Assembly: GCF_000346465.2 (NCBI RefSeq) | Contig: NC_034016.1 | Coordinates: 19,579,548 to 19,643,547 of the forward strand | Direction of reading: 5' to 3' | DNA: 64,000 nucleotides | Origin: Prunus persica | Taxonomy: Eukaryota; Streptophyta; Magnoliopsida; Rosales; Rosaceae | In this document: positions 1 to 11,184 of the stretch, in pieces | How the letters are laid out: each line of letters starts with the position of its first letter | How positions within the stretch are numbered: the stretch's first letter is position 1 | Notes under the pieces: model-generated | What the model saw: the letters and a program-made list of their open reading frames with translations, nothing else | Database searches by the model: none | Told to the model about the DNA's origin: nothing | Made by a program: the position numbers and the translations under genes

Positions 1-400
1 AAGAGAATAGCAGCGCTACGCTTCAAATGTAATAGATTTTAATATTTAAAGAGTACAGCCGCGCGGCTATACTTCTTAAATATAATAAAGTTAATTATTT
101 AAATAGTATAGCCGGTCGGCTATACCTGTTAAATATAGTAAATTCCAATGATCTAAATAGTATAGCCGGGCGGCTATACTCTTTAAATATAGTAATAAAT
201 TCGAATATTTAAAAAGGACAGCCGTGCGGCTATACGTTTGAAACATAATAAATTCGAATATTTAAGGAGTATAGCCGCACGGCTATACCCTTTAAATATA
301 ATATATTCGAATATTTAAAATAGTATAGCCCGGGCCGGGCTTGTCAAATAATAAATTCGAATATTTAAAGAGTATAGCCGCCCGGCGTATACTTTTAAAC
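1..400. repeat. Tandem array of palindromic ~53-bp units
   Basis: About seven units start near 51, 104, 158, 214, 267, 321 and 370, with a period of roughly 53 bp. Each has a GC-rich palindromic core, GTATAGCCG, two variable bases, CGGCTATAC, followed by an AT-rich spacer containing AAATATAATAAATTCGAATA. The two central bases vary between units (GC, GT, GG, TG, CA), while the half-sites are mostly kept. The array runs off the left edge. The same core recurs at 37006-37203 and near 61805. It is not a CRISPR: there are no unique spacers and the context is a plant nucleus. I infer a transposon terminal or subterminal array. Confidence 0.85.
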
Positions 401-1115
401 ATCTACCACAGGCAGCCGAAGACCGGTCGGGCCGCCAACGACGACACGGGACTCACCGTGGTGGTGCTCGGTGTGCTGTCAAGACGACAATGGGTGAGAA
501 AAGAAGATTTGGCCGGGGAGTTGAAACTGCCCCCAAGGAAACTTCGTTCCACTCTGCAGTTTCTTGAGAAGGAAAAACTGGTCGGCAGAGATCGAAGGGG
601 AGGGACAGCTTACTCTTGTCCGGACTATGCCCAGATGTACGACGTCGTTAGGTACAGGCTGCACAGTATGAGGAATATGTGTGTCCTAACCCTCACTGTA
701 GGAAAAGATACAGCAGTTTGGATACGCTGTACCTGATGTCTATGGAGGACGATGGGTCCTGCTTCCACTGTGAAAGTTGTGACGGGGAACTTGTGGTTGC
801 GAGTGACAGCCATGCAAGGCCGCGACGGGGTCAAGAATTAAAAGACACGCTTCAGAGGATGGAGGTACAGATGAAGCCAGTAACGGAACAACTTGACAGA
901 GTTAAAGACTCGGCTTGCCTCCAAGATTGGGAAGCGAGTGGAAGGCCAATGTATATAAAGAGGGTTGAAGTTGAAGTTGAATTTTGTTAGATTGAAGGTC
1001 AGGTGGAAGAGGCTCCTAGTCGTCAGTCGGCGTCAAGTCAAAGCGTGATGAGGATCCAGCAGTAGACAATGTAGACTGGGAGGAAGGTTGGGGACCAAAT
1101 GACTTGGAATGTTGA
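397..1115 (+). pseudogene. TFIIE alpha-subunit pseudogene, intronless fragment
   Basis: TFIIE alpha recruits TFIIH to the RNA polymerase II preinitiation complex. The first frame reads a winged-helix segment (RRQWVREEDLA-like text at about 483-520, then LRSTLQFLEKEKLV) ending YDVVRYRLH near 660. Homology then resumes one frame over with EEYVCPNPHC, RKRYSSLDTLYLMSMEDD and CFHCESCDGELV, the zinc-ribbon region. The acidic C-terminal VDWEE block appears near 1070. The residues that normally join the winged helix to the zinc ribbon are missing, so there are deletions plus a frameshift. The apparent upstream start at 341 lies inside the repeat array and is not a native N-terminus. It is best read as a dead partial copy, possibly captured by the adjacent repeat element. 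Confidence 0.75.
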
Positions 1116-1353
1116 AGCTTGTTGATCAGGCAAAATCGGAATTCCCTATCTACTTGCCATAAACAGTTGGTACAGAATCACTGGAATGAGGAGATACGCT
1201 TATCAAATTGTCTGCCCATTACAGGGAAATCTTCTACGCCAAGACAGTAGTTTACAAAATTAATAACTCATGAGAGGAAATAGCTTAATTTCTAGGCTAA
1301 AATTTCACCCTTCCAGTTAACTATGCCAATCATGTAGGACCTCCTGGGAATTT

Positions 1354-4300
1354 TTAGGATAAAAATGATGCCAGGCGTGCATCTGTGCGGTGTGGAAGAC
1401 CAGTTCGAGCTCCAAAAGCCCTACAGCAGCTAGCTGCCTGCAATCAAAATCACACAAGCAAAACAAAACAAAAAAAGTCATGAACAAATCTATGTTGCAA
1501 AATCCTACCACATCATAACAATTGGCCATTTAGCAGAAACATGTCTACTTACCACTTGAGCAGCAAATGGCAGCATTTTCTCTGGCGGCATGTTGGAGCA
1601 AATAGCTACAATAAAATCAGAAATCCCATGAATGAAATAAAAGAACAAAAAGTAGGAATTTGCTTCAACATCTAAATTCAACTTTATAAAATCAAACAAG
1701 CATGAGACATTTTGTGACCTAAGGCCTATCCTCTGCAAATAGTCAATCCAAATGTTGGTTGAACTCGAGTGCTCACATGATATACACTAAGATGATTATT
1801 AAATTTATCTAGTTAGTCAGCCATGCTTGTAGACTAGCCCAACCACAACCCCACTCTCTCACAAAGTAACATTAAACTGAACTGATCTGAGCCCTCATGT
1901 TTGGATAATGGTCGGTAGGGATTTTACGAATGAACAATGTTGCAACCTCTCAAAAGTCAAAACTAAACAAATATATACTACATTAAGAAGACACCTTTTT
2001 TCTGCTTAATGATTGAAAAGGTACCTTTCCAGGCAATAAACAACCAAAAACAAAAATTGACAAAATGATCTGTGTGTGCGAGGGGTGGGGTGGGGGGGAG
2101 GGGGGGAGGAGAGAGAGAGAGAGAGAGAGTGTGAGATGAGTTGAGGGATTAAACATACCATAGAGAACTGCTCCGATAAAACTATCTCCAGCACCTGTTG
2201 TATCTTGAAGTTCTGAGGGTGGTACTTTCTCAGCTGTTCCCACAAACAACCTCCCACAAACCGTCCCTACTCCGTTGGCTCTCAATTTTGTCAGAGGCTG
2301 AAATGATTACAATGGGAAAACTTACAAATTAGTAGCTACTACAATTATTCAGTATTTTTTTCAGTCTCCAGTTAAGACTCTAAAAAGAAATACAAAAAAA
2401 AACTGATGTTCCACACTTCACTCAAGTTTGCGATCTAAAGAAAAAGGCACCCTAGCCAATGTTGCATGAAATGTGACATGTTTCTTGTGTCAAACTAAAT
2501 TTCCCCTTTACCATCTTCCTACGGTTAAATGGATTTCATCTCTACAACAACACAGGTCTTGTGCTTCACTTTGGTTATTTCAGGACACCTCATATTCCCA
2601 GCTTAAGATGTGGCCGGACTTCGTCATCTTGTTAGGACCAACTTTTATTTGGTAATGGTTTCTTTTCAAATTGATAACTAATGTAAAAATTATATAATCA
2701 AACGATGGAAAGATTTTCTAGTTATTACTTATGCTCCTGAGGCTAGCAAATATTCAGGACGTGTGGATGAGATCCCAAGTTGTAAACCCAAGATGCAATC
2801 CTCAAAACTGTGTAGAAGGATTGAGGGTTGCCGTGAATTTCATCAAGACTCATGGGAGAGGGCGGTGAAACGGACTATCTAAATACTTTAAAAATCAAGG
2901 GAAAATAGTTCACTTCTAACTTGTCTCTGACTAAATTATTTCAAAACCTCTTAACCATTGAGGTTCCTTACCGATGAAACACATGTCGGGATAGCAATGT
3001 TATCATCTTTTCTCTGCTTCAGCAATTCTAGCAAGCTATCAACATCCATTTCTTCTGTCTGAGGAGCCTCTGCCAGAAACAGAGTTTCAATGAAAACCTG
3101 TAAATTTTTCAAATCAGATAAAACAGACTATGTTTACAACATTGCAAGCCACAACTCAGGCCCTATGTTTCATATCGTTTTCCTCCTCAATAATCCCTGG
3201 ACAGTTGCATACTTACCATCCACACTTCTCTCAAGCATTATGCATCCATCTTCACCCAATGTCACAATCACAAATTTAATCTTTGGCAATCTCACAAGAA
3301 TCGAAACAAGAGCACTCGGAACGGATGCTGCTTCTGTCCATGCCTGTAAGACAAGATATGCGTTGTGTCCCACATAAATGACCTTGGGCCTTAAACTTAG
3401 ACCAAGAGATCCAAGCGAAAAATGAAGGGCAAAAAGTGTGTCTAAATGTGATCTAAGTTAATTGTAAAATCACAGCAATCACATTAGCATGCATATTGAG
3501 TGCAAAATATATCCACCAGATGGTTAGACTAAGTAAGTAATAGAAATACAGGGTATAAGAAGAGCAGTGCTTGAGGAAACCTCTTATTTGCATATCCAAA
3601 ACAATGGTTCCTTTACCGGCTATTTTCGGCTGAAAATTGTTTGGAAACAGATAAGAAGCAAATCAAAGTCTTATCTCCAGTTTTGAGGGGTTTAGAAACC
3701 AAAAGTAAGAAGCTGACAAAATATTTAAGTTGGAAAAACATGTCCTAATTTCCTTCTAGATATAGTAGTTCATAGAAGAACAATTGACTTGCCTGTGGAA
3801 ATTTCGCTGAGCATATAGCATAATCAGCTAGTTTTAGAAGATCATCCAGCCCTTCTCTTATCCGTTCACCTTCAACTAATATAGGTACATACTTGCGAGC
3901 AGCCTGTGAGAATCCAATTATGCTGATTTACTCTCTTTAGTTAATAACTAATTTTCTTGGAAAACTACGTAAAGATACACTTAACAGCAAGAAGTTTAAC
4001 ACAAGAAACTGGAAGATAACAGTTACCTCCTGTGCAACAAGTAAAGCAGTTTCATGTATTCGTCCATCTAAATAAAGCACTCTTGCTCCATCCAATGCAG
4101 ATGATAAACTTGTTTGGGAAAGGTCGCTTGGTATCATGGGAGGATATCCTGGAGTATGAATACAAGTGCGAGTTTTCCTGGAATGTCACTAACAGTTTAT
4201 CAAAATTGAAACACAAAGATTGGGGAAAAAGTTATTCCACTGCCCTCTATCACTGCATTAGATCAGATTCAGAATGTAGGAACAAGAAAATATTATGGGT

Positions 4301-5219
4301 TAAACAATAAAGTCAGCTAATACAAGGTTGTGTATGCTTGGTGTTGGGGGGGAGGGGGGAGAGAGAATAACACATAAAAGCGAAGTTCCTCACGTTTCAT
4401 TGTCAACAATAATGTAGGTAAATGGTGAATTACCCTCCTCGGAAACCTGGAAAAATGAGTCCAAAAATGAAAGCAATATTCAGATTACATAGCAGTCAAG
4501 TCCTATTCTTAAAGATTACAAACGGCTTTCCCTCTGAAGCTTACCACAACAGAAGAAGTATCTACGCCGTCGGCTTGTAGCTCCTCCAGTATGCCCCTGC
4601 CTTGTGTATCATTTGCAACCTATCATTTCAAAATGCATAAAACAAGCTACCAAAATCAAACAACCAAGTTTCCTTCCGGGGAAAGAAAATTCAAAATAAA
4701 AGGGTTAAAATTAAAGACCTTGGAAATCAGTCTCGGACTTAAGCCCAAACGAGCTGCACAAATTAAAGCATTACCCGCGTTTCCACCTCCTTGAACCTAA
4801 GAAACCAATCAAAACTAATTATCAAAGCTAATCCACAGCATCATTTATGTGTTAACAACAATTTATCAACAATAAAAATAAATAACAAATCTTTCATTTG
4901 AAAAAATTGCACACAAACAACCGAGTTACTGAGTGAACTCACGTTCGAGTAACAATGGCGTAAATTTAATTGGATAAATTAAGTTTACCTTTAAGCTGGT
5001 GGTTCTGATTTTGTCGTCCGGATTAGGGTAAGAGGCCACGGCGGCCAAGAAATCGACGACCACCGTGCCGACGCTGAGCTGCCATAATTGTATAAAAGCA
5101 TAATTAGCAAGTATTTATGAGCATAATTGTATGGATTATAATGAGAAGAATGTAATTGATATAGCTGAACCTACGACGATTCGGTTTTCGGGGAGAGGGG
5201 GAAGAGAACCGTGCGACAT
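1354..5219 (-). CDS. pfkB-type (ribokinase-family) carbohydrate kinase, 12 exons
   Basis: This is a predicted sugar or nucleoside kinase of the PfkB family, related to Arabidopsis At1g19600-type proteins; the substrate is not known from sequence. Coding exons, 5' to 3': 5175-5219, 4989-5078, 4719-4796, 4545-4619, 4394-4446, 4027-4177, 3793-3903, 3217-3343, 2972-3069, 2159-2297, 1553-1605, 1354-1437. They total 1104 nt, 367 aa, starting MSHGSLPPLPENRIV. The N-terminal family motif VQGGGNAGNAL begins at residue 46. The C-terminal signature DTTGAGDSFIGAVLY begins near residue 308, with the catalytic Asp of GAGD near 314. No transit peptide is obvious. The exon 1 donor at 5173-5174 was chosen to keep frame; a donor four bases further on breaks it. 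The intron after exon 7 appears to begin with GC rather than GT. Confidence 0.9.
2107..2130. repeat. (GA)n microsatellite in a pfkB intron
   Basis: A perfect GA run follows a G-rich stretch (2085-2106), in the intron just after exon 10 of the kinase gene. On the coding strand it forms a CT-rich tract just inside the donor side of that intron. Confidence 0.9.
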
Positions 5220-6410
5220 TCTGAACCTGAAACTCAAACTTGGTTGTTAGAATTTGAAATGAATGGTTGAAAGATGTATGATTTTGTTTTGTTAATGGAA
5301 AAATTGAAAGGAGAAGGTGTGGTTAGAAAAAGAGGAGGAGGAGACCTGGTTGAGCGAGGTGAGAAGGTGGTTGGTGAGCTGAGGGAAGTGGCATTGGCAG
5401 TTGGGTAAAGAGAGAGCATCTTTTCTGTTGTTACAGTTGAAGAAAAGAGAAGATTCGGTGGATGGTGCCTTTGGCTTTATCATAGATATCAGGTCTAGGA
5501 GGTCTAGATTGGTAAAGAGTTAAATTTAGTCTTCTTACCTATGCCATAATGCCACTGCTACGAGGGAATTTTTTTAATGAAATTTAAAGTCATTGTCTTT
5601 TAATTGCAATTTGCAATAACCACTAATAATTTTAAACATCTAGTAACAATGAGCACCAATAATAAGTTTAAGTAGGTGGCTAACAATGAGCACTCAGTCT
5701 TTATTTTGTTGAAGGAGGTTACCGATAATGAGTTTGAGGAGGAAGCCAACAATGAGTTTAGGGATTTAGCACTCAATCTCTATTTTGTTGGAGAAAGTCT
5801 TGTGTTTAAATCTCAAGTACGACCATTATTGATAAAAAAGAATTGTAAACTAGTAGAACTTGGATAGAATTGTGTTCAAATTATATAGATACACAATTAA
5901 AGACTAGTTCATCAAGTCCGACAATTGTTGATAAAAAATAATTGTTAGTTCTATTTGAATTCTGAATAATATGACATTATAGAAACCAAGCAAATGAAGA
6001 AAACAAAAAGCATAGGCTAGGTAGCTTTTAACATCCATAAACTGTCCGTACAAATTAACAGAAGCTAACAAGTGTTTGAATCAGATAAGTTATATCTGGC
6101 TACAAGAAGAAGATGACTCTCAGCCCAACAAATATAAAGGGTAACAATGTCAATCAATAAGGCATTGAACTTAAGGGGACGTTATAATACACACGGAGAC
6201 TATTCAACTTACATATCTCCATCCAACTCGTATGTGAATGAATCAAGAATTCCAAAATTAGAAGCCATTGTCCTCTCTCTCTCTCTTCCTCTCATCCTCC
6301 GACATGGACTCCGGAGGATTTTCCAATTCCTAAACTACAAGTGATGGCTTTACTTAAAAGCCCCAGTCCTTTTTTAACTGTACAAAATTCAAAAATAAAA
6401 TTAACAAACT
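5220..6410. other. pfkB 5' flank and intergenic DNA
   Basis: The first 250 bases carry the 5' leader and promoter of the minus-strand kinase, with purine-rich stretches near 5320-5420. From 5560 it is AT-rich, with short imperfect direct repeats of an AACAATGAG-type motif (5647-5760). The last 200 bases before 6411 would be the 3' UTR of the receptor kinase; a CT-rich run sits at 6273-6295. I see no gene. Confidence 0.6.
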
Positions 6411-9400
6411 TCAAACCCAGAAGCCATCATCATTCCGAGCACATCTCGAAAGGAGTCCCCCATGCTCACTCCTACTTCCTCTTACTCTGTAGAATGCTGG
6501 CTTGCTCCGGACTGTTCTCAATGGCCCTGACCTATTGCCATGTCTAATTGGTAAAGATATCTCATCCCCCACCAAACTTGAAGTTGAAAACGGTCTGTTT
6601 TCCATATCTTCAAGTGGCCCAGAACTATACTCCATTGTAATGAACGAAGAGGTCTGCCCGTAATTTAACCGGGGAGTGAGTCCGCCGGCGTTCCACCAAC
6701 TGCTATCAGAAGGAGCAAGATCACCTTTGAATTCAGAGTCCGGGACGGAAGACTCCTTTTGACTATAGCAATCCCCACCAGTCTCATCCGTATCATTGTA
6801 TATGAGCTTTAGAGCCTGCACCACTTCACCCATAAAAGGCCTGTGAGTCACCTCAGGGTGAACGCACATGGAAGCAATGGCTGCCACTTTAGCCATGTCA
6901 TCAAAGTCATAGGTTCCAGCCAAGGCAGGATCCACCAACTGCTGCAAACCTTCTCTGCTGGTTAGCAGTGGTCGTGCCCAAGTTACTAAATTCTCCTGGC
7001 CAGGAGGGTGGGCCATGTCAACAGGCTTCCTTCCAGAGAGAAGTTCCAGCAGCACGACTCCATAACTATAAACATCACTCTTGACAAGTAGGTGCCCTGT
7101 CATTGCATATTCTGGGGCAACATACCTGTAATCCAGCAATTTGATCAAGAGAATAGTTGAAATGTTGCTCAGACAGAAAACTATTGAAGCAAACATTATT
7201 TCAAATTTTCAATTTTCATCATATATTATAAACTTTATATATATCTGGACAGAGGAGAATTTCAATTCTTATGGCCGAAAAATCTAATTAAATCCATTCA
7301 CTAATCATCCTTATCATTCATTAAAGGTTCCCAATTTCTAGTGTACTATGGCGCCATATAGCAAATTAGGTTTATGCTCTAGAAGCCTAAAAAGAAATAT
7401 TGGATCCAAATCACAGTTTAAAAGATCTGTAAATCCTGATTAGTAACAGCTTAAACAACCGTGCTTACCCAAAAGTTCCCATGACCCTTGTTGAGATATG
7501 ATGACTTCCCTCAGTTGCTTCCCTAGCCAACCCAAAATCTGATACCTTGGGTGTGAAGTCAGCTTCCAGCAAAACGTTACTAGCCTTAAAATCTCGGTGA
7601 ATAACACGAGGATTAGAATCTTCGTGGAGATAGGCTAATCCTCTTGCTGCCCCAAGGGCAATCTTCATCCGTGCATCCCAGTCAAGAGGTCCCTTTTTCT
7701 TGTCAACCCCTGAAAAACAACCATAACATATAAATATTGGGCTTTAAGGTTGTTTCTATCCCCCCAAAAACAAAACAAAAAATATGAAAAGTCTTTCAAG
7801 AGAAGGTAAATTAAATTGCTAGTTGAGGCGAGTGGGAGAGCTAATTCTAATTCGGGAAAATAACTTCAAGTTGAAAGAGACCAAAGTTGACAGGGAAAAT
7901 ATACCGTGCAAGTGGGACTCAACACTCCCATTGTGAACAAGCTCATATACCAAGCTGCGGGTGCGCCCTTCAATACATATGCCTATCAATTTCACCAGAT
8001 TGCGGTGATGTAATCGGCTTAGCATCTCAACTTCTGCAATGAATTCACGGTCTCCATTCTGATTCTGATTATCCCTTGTAAGCACTTTGACTGCAACTTC
8101 AGTCCCATCTTCCATAATTCCATGGTAAACACGTCCAAATCCCCCTTCTCCCAAAACCCTTTGGGAACTGAACTTATTCGTTGCTTTCTCAAGCTCAGCA
8201 AGTGGAAATGTTTTGACAGAGAGAATACTTGTAGCCATGGTGGACATTAGGGACACTGAAGTGGAGCTTGCAATACTACTTGATAAGATAGACCCAATAC
8301 CTGAATTACACGAATAGATCAATCACTCAGTCTCCAGTATGTTTAATATGGAACTGTGTGAACAATTAACTAAATTGTCCAGATTGAAATTCAATGTTCA
8401 TAAAAGAGTATCAAATTGAGAAAGCAACAAAAACAAAGACAATGAATGCAGTAGAAGTCTTTTCTGTATGACAAACTCTACATATCAGAACATGAGTTAC
8501 CAGATCCCACCACATGAGGACCATGATCTGGCTTGCATACCCCAATTCATGGTACTTTGGTGGTCCAGTTCTCCAAAACTGATGTTCCAAACATACAATA
8601 GTTTTTTCTTTGGCATGAAAGGGGTCCTGAACCCCGGCCCTCAAACATAAAAGTGTTCCCAACATAACATGATATATGGGAAGAAAAAAGAGATAAATGT
8701 CAAGATTTGAGGTAACTGGACTTGCAGGGAAACTTTGTGCAAGTATAGCTATTTTATCGTTAAAATTGAAATTTGTTGATTTCATGCATGTATGTGAGGG
8801 TTTATACATTTATGCATGCATGTATGGATTTACTCACAATTGTGCACAAGAAACACAAGAGAACACTAAAAAGCCACATACTTACCAGATCTTTTGTGAA
8901 CAGAAGATGTGAATGCAGGACCAACAGCACTAGATGGTCTTCCAACTCTCTTCCATTTCACAAAGATCCAGATTGCCCCAATGAGAACCAACAGGAGTAC
9001 AAATGCAGACAGAGCAATGATTACAATTGTTCTAATATTCATCCTCTGGTTCTTGCTGGGAAAATCTGCGGTGATGGGGAGATCTCCAGCACTTCCAGCT
9101 GGACCATTCCCCTTGAAATACTCGTATGGTGGTGAAGAAGCGATCCCTGTTAATGACTTTTTCAGTCTCAACCACAAACAACAATGAAAGGAAGCGAAAA
9201 CAGAAGTAGGAGAATTGAGGACAGTACCAGGATAACTAATGTATACCACTTCATAATTTCCAAAAAGAGTCATATTTAGAGGGACTTTCTTATGCCGAAA
9301 TCTATCGTACGTCAGTATTGCAGTGGTATTATCAAACTTCTCTCCTAGTGGAACCAAGTTAATATCCACTACTGTTCTTCCTTGATTTTGACTATCCGCA

Positions 9401-11068
9401 CTTGCACCCATTATTTTCACTTGGCTTTGTGCCAGATACGTGCCTTCGGCAACCTCAATCTCTAGCTCACTCATTACAGGAAAAATAGCATACGGAGCTA
9501 TATCCAGTAAAAGTCTGACTTTCATGGGAAAAACACAACCACAAGGTGAACCAAATGGAGATGCAGTAAGTGGCTCCACACAGATTTGATCGCAACCTGC
9601 CAGAAGCACCATCATTATAGAAGTAAACTGGCAAGGTACTTGCCAAGAAAAACAATAATCTGAGGTAAAATACATTTTCACGACCATAGTTAAATTAACA
9701 AAATTTTGGGAATTCCATGAACCCAAGTCCCGCTTTTCTAGCAGCAGCTGTGCTAAAAAAGTTTCCAGCTGCAACTCCAACCCATAGTGGGGAAGGTAAA
9801 GCCTCAAACTCATCTTCCAAAACACGTAAACTTAACAGGCCATTACTTTCTTTCTTATTGACTAAATGGTAAAATTAAAACATTCAACTTGCCTCAGCAG
9901 AGGAGTGATTTTATATGCGACTAGAAGATTAGTTGGTCGAATTTATTTTCAGAAAAAGCAAGTGATATCCAACTACCCAAATTAATAGTTCTTGGCCACC
10001 CCATCCCAGTCATAATAGAAATTAAACAACATTTTTGGAAATTCATCAATCTCAACTAAACATCTACAGATTGTTTGGATGTTGTAAAAGATGAGTGAAC
10101 CTGGCATTGACTACATCATGACAAATCATAAACCCCATATTATTTACCTGGGTCTTTTGATGGTGCTGGAGTAACAACATGGGGTTTCGCTCTCACATGA
10201 TGATGACTATGATGACCACGTCTTGGTGAGGGAGAACTTCTAGGACCTGAAATTGAGAACTTAACATCACTGCAATACCAGCGAGTGGAACATCCATGTA
10301 TTCATATTTTGAAGGGAATACATACCTAGATAAATTGGAGAAGGTGCAGGTGGCAGGGATCCCGAAGAAGGCTTGATTGCCCGTGTTTTGGGTAGTTTTG
10401 ATGAACCAAAGGCCAAACTCATCAGAATCGACCTTGCTGCAAATGGTAGGACAAGCCCAAATTGGTTAAGAGATATATGCATAGCTATCAAAGGAAGTAA
10501 CTTTAACATGAGGGGAACTAAAACATCGGTGAAGACACCAAATATGCACAAATAGAGCTATGCGATTGGCTTCCTCAAAGAATGCTCATTTGATGACAAT
10601 ATGTATGTTCAACAGGAGTTATTCTAGTGTACAACAACAATATATCCGCTCAAGAAGTTTGTTTCCATATCCATGACAACATATTTCAATAGATTTTAAT
10701 ATCGAACAAAAATTGTGCAGATGAAGGTCGAGCCTGGCAAATGGATTATACAAAAAGATTAGCACCCTTACCGCGTTCCATTGAGAAATCTTTCATAGAT
10801 AATGGGTGGTTTGGCAATTGAGAAGGAGACAAGTAAATCTTTAAAGACAAATTCCCTGAAATAATAAACAGGGACGTTAGTTTTCTTGAGAAACCGTCAC
10901 TTATCGAGCATAAACCGAAGAATTAAGCTATTAAAATCATATAAACTAAATTCTCCAAGCACTATTTGACTACCACTGTATAATTTAAAAAGCTCAAAAC
11001 ATACCTGAACAACAGAAAATCGAGCTGAGCAGGAGAGTAAAAAGAAGAAGCAGAATCGGAGTTCGCAT
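6411..11068 (-). CDS. ALE2: ALE2-like receptor serine/threonine kinase, 9 coding exons
   Basis: This is a plasma-membrane receptor kinase of the ABNORMAL LEAF SHAPE 2 type, which in Arabidopsis acts in epidermal surface and cuticle formation. Exons: 11005-11068, 10772-10855, 10326-10436, 10148-10246, 9228-9596, 8886-9146, 7905-8300, 7469-7709, 6411-7125; 2340 nt, 779 aa (the Arabidopsis protein is of similar length). The start [16 protein letters not shown] gives a clear signal peptide. A Ser/Pro/His-rich ectodomain and a Cys-bearing domain ([16 protein letters not shown]) follow. One membrane segment lies near residues 281-305. The kinase has the glycine loop [14 protein letters not shown] lysine, [13 protein letters not shown] and APEYAMTG, so it is an RD kinase expected to be active. 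A 64-codon upstream frame from 11184 overlaps the chosen start. Confidence 0.93.
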
Positions 11069-11184
11069 TGTCCCTCGCCGAACCGAAATTCACATAAAAC
11101 ATCGTCAGAAGCAGCCACCTTGGAGCTCGAGAGTCTGGCCGGATAGTGGCCTGAGGTTTCTAGGTTTCCGGCGAGCTTCTCCAT
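10841..11184 (-). promoter_or_regulatory. Upstream ORF overlapping the ALE2-like start
   Basis: An ATG at 11182-11184 lies 116 nt upstream of the main start in a different frame. It reads MEKLAGNLETSG onward, crosses the exon 1/2 junction (11005 to 10855) and stops five codons into exon 2. If it is in the transcript, a scanning ribosome that starts here would bypass the receptor start. The transcription start is unknown, so its presence in the mRNA is inferred. Confidence 0.45.

Noticed and set aside
1..400. Regular palindromic repeats resembling a CRISPR array
   Set aside because: The spacers are themselves repeated, no cas-like genes exist, and the genome is clearly plant nuclear.
10897..11184. 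Using ATG 11184 as the receptor-kinase start
   Set aside because: That frame lacks a signal peptide and hits a stop five codons into exon 2; ATG 11068 gives a signal peptide and an unbroken 779-residue frame.
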